NCBI GenBank assembly: GCA_945889445.1
Contig: CAMDBX010000027.1
Span: 1-45,066, forward strand
Length of the DNA: 45,066 nt
From: Rhizobium sp. Q54
GTDB taxonomy: Bacteria > Pseudomonadota > Alphaproteobacteria > Rhizobiales > Aestuariivirgaceae
Reading direction: 5' to 3'
A model generated the notes under the pieces. The model was not told where the DNA came from. It made no database searches and was given only the letters and a program-made list of their open reading frames with translations. The translations under genes were made by a program, and so were the position numbers. Position 1 is the first letter of the stretch. The number at the start of each line of letters is the position of its first letter. Below, piece after piece: positions 7,396 through 17,033 of the stretch.

Positions 7396-8304
7396 ATGGC
7401 AACGCAGCAGACACGCTCGATCGGCCGGATTGCCGTTGCACCATCGGTCCTTGCCCTGTTCCTCTGGATGATCGTGCCACTGGCCATGACCATCTGGTTT
7501 TCATTCCTGCGCTACAACCTGCTTGATTCCAATCCGGCCTGCTCGCTGATGACGCCGGCTGCACTGCTGGACGAGGCAAATCGTTGCCTTGCGGGTACCA
7601 CCAACTACTACTACTTCCTCACCGATCCGGCCTTCTTCAAGGCCATGCGCAACTCATTGTTACTGGTGTTCTGGGTGCTGGTGATTTCAGTTGCAGGCGG
7701 CACGCTGCTCGCCTTGCTGCTCGATCAAGCGATTTATGGTCGCAACATCGTCCGACTGATGGTCATCGCCCCCTTCTTCGTGATGCCCACGGTGAGTGCG
7801 CTGGTCTGGAAGAACATGATGATGCATCCGGTGCAGGGCTTTCTTGCCTGGATCACAAAGTCAATGGGGCTGGGCGCCATCGACTGGTTTGCGCATTACC
7901 CGATGACGGCGATCGTCATCATGGTGTCCTGGCAGTGGCTTCCCTTCGCCACGCTCATCATTCTCACGGCCTTGCAGAGCTTCGACGAGGAACAGAAAGA
8001 AGCCGCCCAGATGGACGGCACGCCGCCATTCTCCTTCTTCTGGTACATGATCGTTCCCCACCTGGCACGGCCCGTCACCGTCGTCATCCTCATCGAGACG
8101 ATCTTTCTGCTCAACGTCTTCGCCGAAATCTATGTCTCGGGTTCTGGCGGAAGAGCCGGCAACCTGCCGTTCCTCGTCTACCAGTACGGATTGATTTCCA
8201 ACGATATCGGTGGGGCATCGGCGGGTGGCATCGTTGCGGTCGTTCTCGCCAACATCGTCGCATTCTTTCTGATGCGCATGATTGGCAAGAACCTGGAGGG
8301 CTGA
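7396..8304 (+). CDS. smoF: Sorbitol/mannitol ABC transporter, permease (MalF type)
   Basis: 302 residues with six predicted membrane spans, starting with a strongly hydrophobic first helix (ALFLWMIVPLAMTIWFSFL). The cytoplasmic EAA loop is EEQKEAAQMDGTPPFSFFWYMIVP, the site that docks with the ATPase. It pairs with the following permease to form the channel. The start at 7396 follows the smoE stem-loop; GGGGCTTGC upstream is a modest ribosome-binding site. Length, order and the MalF-like first periplasmic loop (with two cysteines, NPACSLM...NRCLAGT) fit the polyol transporter group. Confidence 0.9.
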   Translation: MATQQTRSIGRIAVAPSVLALFLWMIVPLAMTIWFSFLRYNLLDSNPACSLMTPAALLDEANRCLAGTTNYYYFLTDPAFFKAMRNSLLLVFWVLVISVAGGTLLALLLDQAIYGRNIVRLMVIAPFFVMPTVSALVWKNMMMHPVQGFLAWITKSMGLGAIDWFAHYPMTAIVIMVSWQWLPFATLIILTALQSFDEEQKEAAQMDGTPPFSFFWYMIVPHLARPVTVVILIETIFLLNVFAEIYVSGSGGRAGNLPFLVYQYGLISNDIGGASAGGIVAVVLANIVAFFLMRMIGKNLEG

Positions 8305-8308
8305 GACG

Positions 8309-9139
8309 ATGGCGCGCGCAGTCTCCACCCGCCGCAAGCTGTTCTTCACAGCGCTCTCCTGGACCATCGCCTTCCTGATCTTCTTTCCCGTCTTGTGGAC
8401 GGTGCTGACAAGCTTCAAGACCGAGGGCGAGGCGGTATCGATCCCGCCCACCTTCCTGTTCTTTGACTGGACACTCGAGAACTATGCCGTCGTGCAGGAG
8501 CGCTCGGACTACGTCAAGTTCGCGATGAACTCGGTCTATCTCGCCCTTGGTTCCACGCTGCTCGCACTGCTCATAGCCATTCCAGCCGCATGGGCCATGG
8601 CCTTTGCGCCGGGAAAGCGCACCAAGGATCTCTTGATGTGGATGCTCTCCACCAAGATGATGCCGCCCGTCGGCGCGCTCATCCCGCTTTATCTTGTTTT
8701 CCGCGACCTGAAGCTGCTAGACAGCCACGTCGGCATCATCATCGTCCTCATGCTCTTGAACCTGCCGATCATCATCTGGATGCTCTACACCTACTTCAAG
8801 GAAATCCCGGGCGAGATCCTCGAGGCCTCGCGGATGGACGGCGCTTCCATCGGCAAAGAGCTCATCTACGTGCTGGCCCCCATGGCGGTGCCCGGCATCG
8901 CCTCCACCGTGCTGCTCAACATCATCCTGGCATGGAACGAATCCTTCTGGACGCTGACGCTCACCACCAAGGATGCCGCACCTCTCACCCAGTTCATCGC
9001 CTCCTATTCGAGCCCGGAGGGATTGTTCTGGGCCAAGCTTTCGGCTGCCTCCACCATGGCCATCGCCCCCATCCTCGTCCTCGGCTGGTTCGCCCAGAAG
9101 CAGCTCGTCCGCGGCCTCACCTTCGGAGCAGTGAAGTAA
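8309..9139 (+). CDS. smoG: Sorbitol/mannitol ABC transporter, permease (MalG type)
   Basis: 276 residues, MalG-type inner-membrane subunit. Six hydrophobic spans; the EAA loop is [29 protein letters not shown]. The ATG at 8309 ([13 protein letters not shown]) was chosen because a basic N-terminus followed by the first span is typical and CTGGAGGG lies just upstream; an upstream in-frame start at 8282 lies inside the previous gene. It begins 4 bp after smoF and ends 1 bp before smoK, so the genes are translated together. Confidence 0.9.
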   Translation: MARAVSTRRKLFFTALSWTIAFLIFFPVLWTVLTSFKTEGEAVSIPPTFLFFDWTLENYAVVQERSDYVKFAMNSVYLALGSTLLALLIAIPAAWAMAFAPGKRTKDLLMWMLSTKMMPPVGALIPLYLVFRDLKLLDSHVGIIIVLMLLNLPIIIWMLYTYFKEIPGEILEASRMDGASIGKELIYVLAPMAVPGIASTVLLNIILAWNESFWTLTLTTKDAAPLTQFIASYSSPEGLFWAKLSAASTMAIAPILVLGWFAQKQLVRGLTFGAVK

Positions 9140-9140
9140 C

Positions 9141-10141
<1,001 letters not shown>

Positions 10142-10142
<1 letters not shown>

Positions 10143-10912
10143 TGCGTCTTCAGGGTAAAACAGCCATCGTCACTGGCGGTGCGCGTGGCATTGGTGCGGC
10201 CATTGCCACAGGCTATGCAAAGGAGGGTGCGCGCGTCTGCGTGGCCGACCTCAATTTCGCCGATGCCGATGCGCTGGCCAGCAAGATCGGCAACGGGTCC
10301 TTCGCCTATGCGCTCAATGTCACCAAGATGGATGAGATCAAGGCCTGTGTCGCCGAATGCGAGAAGCGCATGGGCGGCATAGACATCCTCGTCAACAACG
10401 CCGCCGTCTTCGACATGGCGCCATGGGGCGAAATCACCGAGAAGAGCTATGACTTCGTCTTCGGGGTGAACGTCAAGGGCCTCATTTTCATGCTGCAGGA
10501 AGTGGCCGAAAGCATGAAGAACCGGGGCAAGGGCGGCAAGATCATCAATTTTGCTTCGCAGGCCGGCCGCCGTGGCGAGCCGCTGGTGTCGGTCTACTGC
10601 GCCTCCAAGGCCTCCGTTATCTCGATCACCCAATCGGCTGGCCTTGCCCTCATCAAGGACGGGATCAACGTCAACGGCATCGCGCCGGGCGTCGTCGACA
10701 CGCCGATGTGGGAGCATGTTGACGGTCTCTTCGCCAAGTATGAGAACCGTCCCCTCGGTGAGAAGAAGCGCCTTGTGGGCGAGGGCGTTCCCTTTGGCCG
10801 CATGGGCAAGCCTGAGGATCATGTGGGCTGCGCCGTCTTCCTTGCGTCATCCGACAGCGACTACGTCGTGGCCCAGACCTACAACGTAGACGGCGGCCAG
10901 TGGATGAGCTGA
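10142..10912 (+). CDS. smoS: Sorbitol (D-glucitol) dehydrogenase, short-chain type
   Basis: 256-residue classical SDR. NAD-binding TGGARGIGAAIA (residues about 11-22), NNAAVFD, catalytic serine in NFASQAGRRGEP and the YCASKAS (Y-x-x-x-K) pair are present. The sequence, especially FASQAGRRGEPLVSVYCASKAS, IAPGVVDTPMWEHVD, GEKKRLVGEGVPFGRMG and the C-terminus AQTYNVDGGQWMS, closely follows Rhodobacter SmoS as remembered. It oxidises D-sorbitol to D-fructose with NAD (and galactitol to tagatose in some homologues). It is coupled to smoK by a one-base stop/start overlap and followed after 34 bp by mtlK. Confidence 0.92.
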
Positions 10913-10946
10913 CGGCTCCCACGCCTATTGCAGAGAGAAGTTTGAC

Positions 10947-12416
10947 ATGACGAAGCTTAACCGCGCCAACCTGCCCAGCCTGAAGCCGGGCATTTCTGTG
11001 CCGCGCTATCAGGCCTCTGACCTGATGCCGGGCATCCTGCATTTCGGCCTCGGAAACTTCCATCGCGCGCATCAGGCGGTCTATCTCGACACGCTGTTCA
11101 ACATGGGCAAGAGCCGGGACTGGGGCATCATCGGCACGGGCGTGCGCCCCGCCGACCGCGCCATGCATGATGCGTTGAAGCCGCAAGACTGGCTCACCAC
11201 CGTGGTGGAACAGGAGGCAAACGTCAGCCGCGCGCGCGTCACCGGCGCAATGCTCGGCATGATCCCGCCGGAGGACCGTGCGGCCATCGTCCGCCAGCTC
11301 GCCGACCCGGCAATCCGCATAGTGTCGATCACCGTCACCGAGGGCGGCTATTTCATCGATCCCGCCACCGGACAGTTCAACCCGGAGTTTCCGGAGATCG
11401 CAGCCGACGGCAAGACTCCAGACGATCCGCAGACCGTCTTCGGCCTCATCGCACTGGGCCTCAAGAAGCGGCGCGAGGCGGGCACCAAACCCTTCACAGT
11501 GATGTCCTGTGACAACATCCCCCACAACGGCGTGGTGGCGCGCAATGCCGTGGGCGGTGTCGCCCGCCTGTGGGACAAGGGGCTCGCTGACTGGATCGCC
11601 GCCAATGCTGCCTTCCCCAATGGCATGGTGGACCGCATCACGCCGGCGACGACCGACCGGGAGCGCAGGCTCTGTGCGCAGGATTTCGGCATCGATGACA
11701 ACTGGCCGGTCTATTGCGAGGAGTTCATCCAGTTGGTGCTGGAGGATGATTTCTGCAACGGCCGCCCGGAGTTCGAGGCGGCGGGCGTGCAGTTCGTGCC
11801 CGATGTCACGCCCTTCGAGTTCATGAAGATCCGCATCCTCAATGGCGGTCATGCCGCCATCGCCTACCCGGCAAGCCTGCTTGACGTGCACTTCGTGCAT
11901 GATGCGATGAACCATCCGCTGGTTGGTGCCTTCTTCGCCAAGATCGAGCGCGAGGAGATCATGCCCACCGTGCCGCCGGTGCCCGGCGTGGTGCTGGAAG
12001 ATTACTACCACCTGATCCACCGCCGCTTCTCCAACCCGAAGATTGGTGACACGATCCCCAGGCTCGCCTTCGACGGCTCCAACCGTCAGCCCAAGTTCAT
12101 CGTGCCGGTGGCTCGCGACCGGTTGAAGGCAGGGGGTTCCATCGATTCGCTCGCCTTCGAATCCGCCCTGTGGTGCCGCCACTGCTTTGGCAAGACGGAG
12201 ACAGGCAAGGACATCACGGCGGGAGACCCGATCTGGCCGCGGCTCACCGAACTGGCGGCCAAGGCGAAGGCCGATCCGCTGGCCTGGCTTTCGATGGACG
12301 ATGTCTATGGCGATGTTGGCCAGTCGGACGTGTTCCGCAAGGCTTTCGCGAAGAGCCTTACTGACGTCTGGTCCGAGGGTACGGAGAAGGCGCTCGCCGG
12401 TTTCGTCGGCGCCTGA
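10947..12416 (+). CDS. mtlK: Mannitol 2-dehydrogenase (polyol-specific long-chain dehydrogenase)
   Basis: 489 residues, normal length for the family. The N-terminal nucleotide-binding part has GILHFGLGNFHRAHQAVYLD; the catalytic motif K-x-R-x-L-N-x-x-H is seen as KIRILNGGHAAIAYPASLL (around residue 294). DNIPHNG and EEFIQLVLEDDF are further signatures. The monomeric enzyme oxidises D-mannitol (and D-arabitol) to the ketose with NAD, complementing SmoS. GCAGAGAGAAG upstream serves as ribosome-binding site. It is the last gene of the smo operon; its stop codon lies inside a 22-bp palindrome shared with the convergent gene. No fructokinase follows, so fructose must be phosphorylated by an enzyme encoded elsewhere. 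Confidence 0.93.
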   Translation: MTKLNRANLPSLKPGISVPRYQASDLMPGILHFGLGNFHRAHQAVYLDTLFNMGKSRDWGIIGTGVRPADRAMHDALKPQDWLTTVVEQEANVSRARVTGAMLGMIPPEDRAAIVRQLADPAIRIVSITVTEGGYFIDPATGQFNPEFPEIAADGKTPDDPQTVFGLIALGLKKRREAGTKPFTVMSCDNIPHNGVVARNAVGGVARLWDKGLADWIAANAAFPNGMVDRITPATTDRERRLCAQDFGIDDNWPVYCEEFIQLVLEDDFCNGRPEFEAAGVQFVPDVTPFEFMKIRILNGGHAAIAYPASLLDVHFVHDAMNHPLVGAFFAKIEREEIMPTVPPVPGVVLEDYYHLIHRRFSNPKIGDTIPRLAFDGSNRQPKFIVPVARDRLKAGGSIDSLAFESALWCRHCFGKTETGKDITAGDPIWPRLTELAAKAKADPLAWLSMDDVYGDVGQSDVFRKAFAKSLTDVWSEGTEKALAGFVGA

Positions 12417-12428
12417 GCTCAGGCGCCG
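12407..12428. repeat. 22-bp perfect palindrome containing the stop codons of two convergent genes
   Basis: The arm CGGCGCCTGAG is followed immediately by its exact complement. The TGA of mtlK (12414-12416) is in the left arm and the TGA of the leftward ligase gene (complement of 12419-12421) in the right arm, so both proteins end in Gly-Ala encoded by the same bases. With no loop and no T tract it is not a standard terminator, but as RNA it could fold in either transcript. Confidence 0.85.
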
Positions 12429-14941
12429 CTGGCGGAAAGGCTGGCGCGCCGCCCGAGCCCGGCGAAGATCATGCGTTGCAGGAACATGGCCCCGATGCTG
12501 GAGACGATGCCCAGGGCGATAGATGCGATGATGCCGAAGGCTCGGTGATCGTCGAGCCCCAGAAACTCCGGCACGATGCGGTGGAAGAGATAGATGTGAT
12601 AGCTCGCGGCCGAGATCAGCATCACCGCCGGGAGGACCAGCCGGGGAAGCCACACGCTCCGCAACCCAAGAAGCACGGCCACCACGCCGAACTGCAGCAT
12701 GTAGAGAATCCATGATCCCCGCCAGTTGCCGCCTGTGTAGGCCGCAACGGAACAGAGAAGACCTGCCACCGTCAGAAGCAGCAGCTTGCGCCGCCCGTCA
12801 CCGGCAAAGAACGCACACCAGCCCATGGCGGGCAGCCACAGCACATAGCTTAGCAGGAACATCTTGCGCCCGCCGATATCATAGACGAGCGGCACTGCGT
12901 AGCGCAGGGCGAAGGCCGCAAGTAGCAGGCCCATGGCGGTGGCGAAGGGGTTCTGTCTCACCACCGTTCTCACCGCAAAAATGCTGAATGCCGCGGCCGT
13001 CACCAGGCAGAGCTGCGCATAGGCTTCGACGAACCAGTACTGGAAGGGCAGCATGGTCTTCGCAACCGGGCTTGCGAAGCCGAAGTTGCCGATCAGCAGG
13101 AGGGAGGCCCAGGGAATGGTGCCCCATGCGAGTGCAAATCCCGCCACGATCACGAAATAGGGCAGCAGGTTGCGCAGCATGGGCATCAGCAGGGATGTGA
13201 CGCGGCCTGCGAACAGCGCCTCGCGGTGGAAGCGCGCAAAGCCGTAGCCGACCATCACCAGCAGCGCCGCGGCGCCACCGGGCACGGGCCACTGCGTGGC
13301 GTGATGCACGACGATGAGCAGAATGGTGGCGGCGCGCAGCACTATGTGGCTCTGGATCTTGCCCCGCCCGCCCGCGTGCTGGGGCGCATGCCCCGAGGCT
13401 TGCCGCTCGAGTGTGGCAATGGGGAGCTTCTCCCAGCCCTGTGGCAGGGCACCGAGGCGAGCCTCGATGGCGAGGGAGACCTGCACGTAGGCGAGCGAGT
13501 CGCCGTCGAGGCCTTCGAAGCTGTCTGCGACCGTCACCTGACGTGGGTAGAAGGCGGCACGAAAATCCTGAAGCAGGTCGCGCCCGCTGATCGCGGTTGC
13601 GGGCCGCTCGGCATCCGCGAGGTTCCGGTAGTCGATCTTGCCCGAGGACAGCCGAGGCAAGCTCTCATGGTGGCGAACCGCCACGCAGCGCGCCGGAATT
13701 CCGCCTGCTGCCGCCGCGCAGGACCGCACGTCCTCTCCCTCGGCCGCTTCGGCGTGAACCGTCACCATCTCGTCGGTTCCCGTCACCGCGCAGGCGATGC
13801 CGCGCGCGCGCAAAGCCCATTCGATGGCCTCGTGCCCGATGCGAAGACCCGCGATCTTCGAGAAGCGACTGGCGCGGCCCACGAGTCGGATGTTGCCAGC
13901 CTCTGTCATCACCGCCATGTCGCCGGTCGCGAGTTCGCTGAATTCCGCCCCGCGTGCGAGATCGTCGCGCCTGGTGGCGTAGCCCATCATCACGTTGGGG
14001 CCGCGATAGAAAAGTTCGCCTTCCTTGCCCGTCCCGGCGGCAATGCGAAAACTGCCGCCGGGAATGGCAATGCCAATGCAATCGGGATGTGACGCCGCCT
14101 GTTCCGGCGGCAGATAAGCCATGCGCGCGGTGGCTTCTGTCTGGCCATACATGGCGAAGAACCGGCCGCCATGGGCCTGCATGGCGCTGGCATAGAGCAT
14201 AACAAGTTCAGGTGGCAGGTGCCCGCCAGCCGACGTCATGTAACGAAGTTGCGGCCACATCCGGTTGCGGAAGGAGATGCGCTCCAGCAGTTCGAATGTG
14301 TAGGGCACGCCGGCGAGCCCGGTGCAGCCAAGCTGTGCCGCCGTCTCAATGAATCCTTCCGCGATCACGCTGCCGCCGCAGAAGGCGATGCTACCTCCCG
14401 CCACGAGATGCGAATTGAGTACCGAGAGCCCGTACGAGTACTGAAAAGGCAGCGCCAGCGCCACACGGTCATCATGCGCCAGATCGAGGTATTCGACGAT
14501 GCTCGCCGCATTGGCGGCAATGTTGCCGCGGGACAGTCGCACCCAGCGCGGGCGCCCTTCTGTGCCGGATGTGGCGAGCATCACCGCGAGGTCGGCGTGA
14601 AGCGCCTGTTGGTTACCTGCGCCGTGCTCCGTTGTTTTCCACGCGCCGTCTGCGAGGGCGAAGCTGATGTCTGGCATGAAATCGCGGTGGAAGGATTCTG
14701 CGGCGGCGGCATCGCCCGGCGGCAGCAAAGCCACGGCATGGCCCGCCTTGAACGCTGCAAGATAGCTGATGATGAAGTCGGCGGAAGGCTCGGCTTCGAG
14801 CGCCACAAGCTTCTTGCCGCCGCCCATGCGCGTTGCGGTTGCATCGACCTCAGCCGAAAGCGCGGCATAGCTCAGCTTGTGGTCAGGAAAGACCAGCGCT
14901 GGCCCCGCGTTTTCTGCCGAAAGATGCGCCAGGAGATTCAA
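12419..14941 (-). CDS. Fusion protein: AMP-dependent acyl ligase - acyl carrier domain - acyltransferase-3 membrane domain
   Basis: 840 residues, three recognisable parts. About 1-450: adenylating enzyme with P-loop LATSGTEGRPRW, AMYGQTEATARM and the C-terminal LSSGKIDYRNL lysine motif. About 460-530: a phosphopantetheine-carrier-like segment with DSFEGLDGDSLAYVQV, the serine of GDSL being the expected attachment site. About 545-840: roughly ten hydrophobic helices beginning RAATILLIVVHHATQW, which looks like the acyltransferase-3 (OafA/WecH) family. Together the protein could activate an acyl group, load it on its own carrier and pass it to a sugar at the membrane, like a one-chain version of Dlt-type logic. 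Start is TTG at 14941 with GGTGGAG about 12 bases upstream. A 6-bp inverted repeat (14999-15017) lies between it and the aldo/keto reductase gene. Last gene of the leftward operon. Confidence 0.8.
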   Translation of the reverse strand: MNLLAHLSAENAGPALVFPDHKLSYAALSAEVDATATRMGGGKKLVALEAEPSADFIISYLAAFKAGHAVALLPPGDAAAAESFHRDFMPDISFALADGAWKTTEHGAGNQQALHADLAVMLATSGTEGRPRWVRLSRGNIAANAASIVEYLDLAHDDRVALALPFQYSYGLSVLNSHLVAGGSIAFCGGSVIAEGFIETAAQLGCTGLAGVPYTFELLERISFRNRMWPQLRYMTSAGGHLPPELVMLYASAMQAHGGRFFAMYGQTEATARMAYLPPEQAASHPDCIGIAIPGGSFRIAAGTGKEGELFYRGPNVMMGYATRRDDLARGAEFSELATGDMAVMTEAGNIRLVGRASRFSKIAGLRIGHEAIEWALRARGIACAVTGTDEMVTVHAEAAEGEDVRSCAAAAGGIPARCVAVRHHESLPRLSSGKIDYRNLADAERPATAISGRDLLQDFRAAFYPRQVTVADSFEGLDGDSLAYVQVSLAIEARLGALPQGWEKLPIATLERQASGHAPQHAGGRGKIQSHIVLRAATILLIVVHHATQWPVPGGAAALLVMVGYGFARFHREALFAGRVTSLLMPMLRNLLPYFVIVAGFALAWGTIPWASLLLIGNFGFASPVAKTMLPFQYWFVEAYAQLCLVTAAAFSIFAVRTVVRQNPFATAMGLLLAAFALRYAVPLVYDIGGRKMFLLSYVLWLPAMGWCAFFAGDGRRKLLLLTVAGLLCSVAAYTGGNWRGSWILYMLQFGVVAVLLGLRSVWLPRLVLPAVMLISAASYHIYLFHRIVPEFLGLDDHRAFGIIASIALGIVSSIGAMFLQRMIFAGLGRRASLSASGA

Positions 14942-15018
14942 AGAAGAACGAGCTCCACCATCCGAATGCGCGATCAGCTAGAAGCAATCATGGCCTTTCG
15001 TTGACTTGCACTCAACGC

Positions 15019-15999
15019 CTAGCGGTCGATCGCCTTCATGGATGCGGCGATGTAGCGCTCGCCCGCCGCGGCACCCTTGGGGAAGGCTGCGGCCAGGCGG
15101 CGAAGGTCTGTCACCGTCAGCACGATGCCCTCGGCCTTGGCGTTCTCCTCCAGGTAGCGGCGGCGCTTGGTGCCGGGGATCGGCACCACGTCATCGCCCT
15201 GTGCCATCACCCAGGCGAGCGCGATCTGCCCCGGTGTTGCACCCTTCTCGGTGGCGAGCGTCTCCACCTCCTTGAGCAGATCGAGATTCCTTTCGAAGTT
15301 CTCGCCCTGGAAGCGCGGCGTATTGCGGCGGTAGTCTCCTGTCTCCAGGCTTTGCTGGTCCTTGAAGCGGCCAGTCAGGAAACCACGGCCAAGCGGGCTG
15401 TAGGGCACGAAGCCGATGCCGAGACGCCGCACCGTTGGCAGGATCTCGTCCTCCACGTCGCGCGTCCACAGCGAATACTCGGTCTGGAGCGCGGTGATCG
15501 GGTGCACCTTGTGCGCCCGCTCGATGGTGCGGGGGCCCGCCTCGGAGAGCCCGAGGTAGCGAACCTTGCCCTCCTTCACGAGTTCAGCCATGGCGCCTAC
15601 AGTTTCTTCGATCGGGGTGTTGGGGTCCACGCGGTGCTGGTAGTAGAGGTCAATCACCTCGACGCCCAGCCGCTTCAGGCTCTGCTCGCAACAGGTCTTC
15701 ACATAGTCCGGCTTGCCGCTGACGCCGAGAAACGCCCCGTCGGGTGCGCGCATGTTGCCGAATTTGGTGGCGATCACGAAGCGGTCCCGCTTGCCCTTGA
15801 TGGAGCGGCCCACCAGTTCCTCGTTGCGGCCCATGCCATACATGTCCGCCGTGTCGAGGAAGGTAATGCCAAGCTCCAGGGCGCGGTGGATGGTGGCGAT
15901 CGATTCGTCATCGTCCTGCCCGGCATAGAAGTCCGACATGCCCATGCAGCCGAGGCCCATGGCGGAAACGGCAAGCTGTCCGAGGTTGCGCTGGTGCAT
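15019..15999 (-). CDS. Aldo/keto reductase
   Basis: 326 residues, (beta/alpha)8 NADPH-dependent reductase of the AKR13-like group. The catalytic tetrad is visible as D and Y in [17 protein letters not shown] in FVIATKFG and H in LYYQHRVDP. The cofactor-binding end [17 protein letters not shown] is typical of the group related to yeast pyridoxal reductase and bacterial general aldehyde reductases. Substrate unknown. It lies 26 bp behind the ELM1-like gene in the same direction and is probably cotranscribed, although its role in a glycan locus is not evident. Confidence 0.9.
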   Translation of the reverse strand: MHQRNLGQLAVSAMGLGCMGMSDFYAGQDDDESIATIHRALELGITFLDTADMYGMGRNEELVGRSIKGKRDRFVIATKFGNMRAPDGAFLGVSGKPDYVKTCCEQSLKRLGVEVIDLYYQHRVDPNTPIEETVGAMAELVKEGKVRYLGLSEAGPRTIERAHKVHPITALQTEYSLWTRDVEDEILPTVRRLGIGFVPYSPLGRGFLTGRFKDQQSLETGDYRRNTPRFQGENFERNLDLLKEVETLATEKGATPGQIALAWVMAQGDDVVPIPGTKRRRYLEENAKAEGIVLTVTDLRRLAAAFPKGAAAGERYIAASMKAIDR

Positions 16000-16025
16000 G
16001 GCAAAACTCCTTCAGGAGAGAGGTG

Positions 16026-17033
16026 TCAGGCCATCAGTCTTCGCAGGGAGTCCACTGCCATGGCAAGGTCGCGCTGCGCAGCGCCGGGTTGCGGGGCAGG
16101 CGCAGCTTGGCCAAACCACGCCAGCCGCCTCTCGGCCACCAGGTGCGCGAACAGCTTGCGCCGGTCGGGTGCCACTTCGATCACGCCTGAATCGAACAGC
16201 CAGCGCACTGGCCGCATCACGGGGCGCTGCACCTCGATGGCGTTGCGATAGAGCCAGCCGCCGAGCTTCCATTTGGCGTTCAGCGCTTGCGGCAGCGGGT
16301 AGATGGACACGGGCCGCGCCGAGGCCAGTGCATCGGCCACCATGGAGACGGAATCGCTCGTCACGATGATCTCGGAAGCGCCGGAGAGGGCGTCCCGGTA
16401 GCGGTTCTCGCCGCGCCCGAAGACCGACAGGCGGTGCGGCGGCGTGATCCAGGCCTCCAGAACGGCCACGGCCTCTGGCGGTGTGCGCGGGCTGGTCACC
16501 ACATCGAGCACGGCATTCCGCTGCGCGGCAAGGGCCAGGGCATCGCGTGCGAGTTGTTCCGCGGCTGCGGCATCGAGACGGTCGGGGAAGGCCGGACCGC
16601 CGACAGCCAGCGCGATGGATCCACCTGGCATGATGGCGGGGGCATCTGTCGTCTCGGCCAGCGGCATGGCGAGTTCCACCACATTGGGCGCGGCCGGAAT
16701 GCGGTACTGCGCGGTGGTGATAACGAGGTCGAAGTTTGACGGCTGCCCTGCGGGCCTGCCGAGGCAGACGATGCGCGTCCTGGCGCTTGAAAGTCGCTTG
16801 ATTTCGCGCGCGATCACGCTGGGTGAGGCCTCTGCGCAAAGCACGAGATCCGGCCATGGCGGCGGCAGCCTTTCCGTCAGCAGCAGTTTCGACAGGATCG
16901 GAACTTCCGGCCCGTTGAAGCGCAGCGTCTTTACCTCATATGGCCAGCCCGTGGCCTTGGCGAGTGCCAGCATCTGGTCAAGGTCGCCCTTGCGCCCGCG
17001 TGAGAGAATCCAGATTTTGGGCTCAGCGGCCAT
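16026..17033 (-). CDS. ELM1-like (DUF1022) GT-B-fold protein, copy A
   Basis: 335 residues from ATG at 17033 (MAAEPKIWILSRGRKGDLDQ). It shows the family landmarks PWPDLVLCAE, FDLVITTAQYRIPAAPNVV, LAVGGPA and the C-terminal VTSDSVSMVADALASARPV, the part related to UDP-sugar-binding GT-B domains. In plants the family (ELM1) acts in mitochondrial fission; the bacterial members have no established function but sit in polysaccharide loci, and a glycosyltransferase role is the usual guess. The start at 17033 overlaps the preceding GT4 gene by 11 bp and matches where the homologous domain begins; longer in-frame versions starting inside that gene are unlikely. Two further copies are encoded at 19240-20340 and 23665-24687. 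Confidence 0.82.
   Translation of the reverse strand: MAAEPKIWILSRGRKGDLDQMLALAKATGWPYEVKTLRFNGPEVPILSKLLLTERLPPPWPDLVLCAEASPSVIAREIKRLSSARTRIVCLGRPAGQPSNFDLVITTAQYRIPAAPNVVELAMPLAETTDAPAIMPGGSIALAVGGPAFPDRLDAAAAEQLARDALALAAQRNAVLDVVTSPRTPPEAVAVLEAWITPPHRLSVFGRGENRYRDALSGASEIIVTSDSVSMVADALASARPVSIYPLPQALNAKWKLGGWLYRNAIEVQRPVMRPVRWLFDSGVIEVAPDRRKLFAHLVAERRLAWFGQAAPAPQPGAAQRDLAMAVDSLRRLMA

Noticed and set aside
10671-12713. Leftward open frame of 680 codons opposite mtlK and smoS
   Set aside because: Composition is that of an antisense frame (rich in H, R, G, D, V), it crosses two genes on opposite strands with strong family matches, and shows no known motif.
14999-15017. Inverted repeat CGTTGA-(7)-TCAACG after the aldo/keto reductase gene
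   Set aside because: Only a 6-bp stem and no U run; too weak to call a terminator, though it could be a minor operator.
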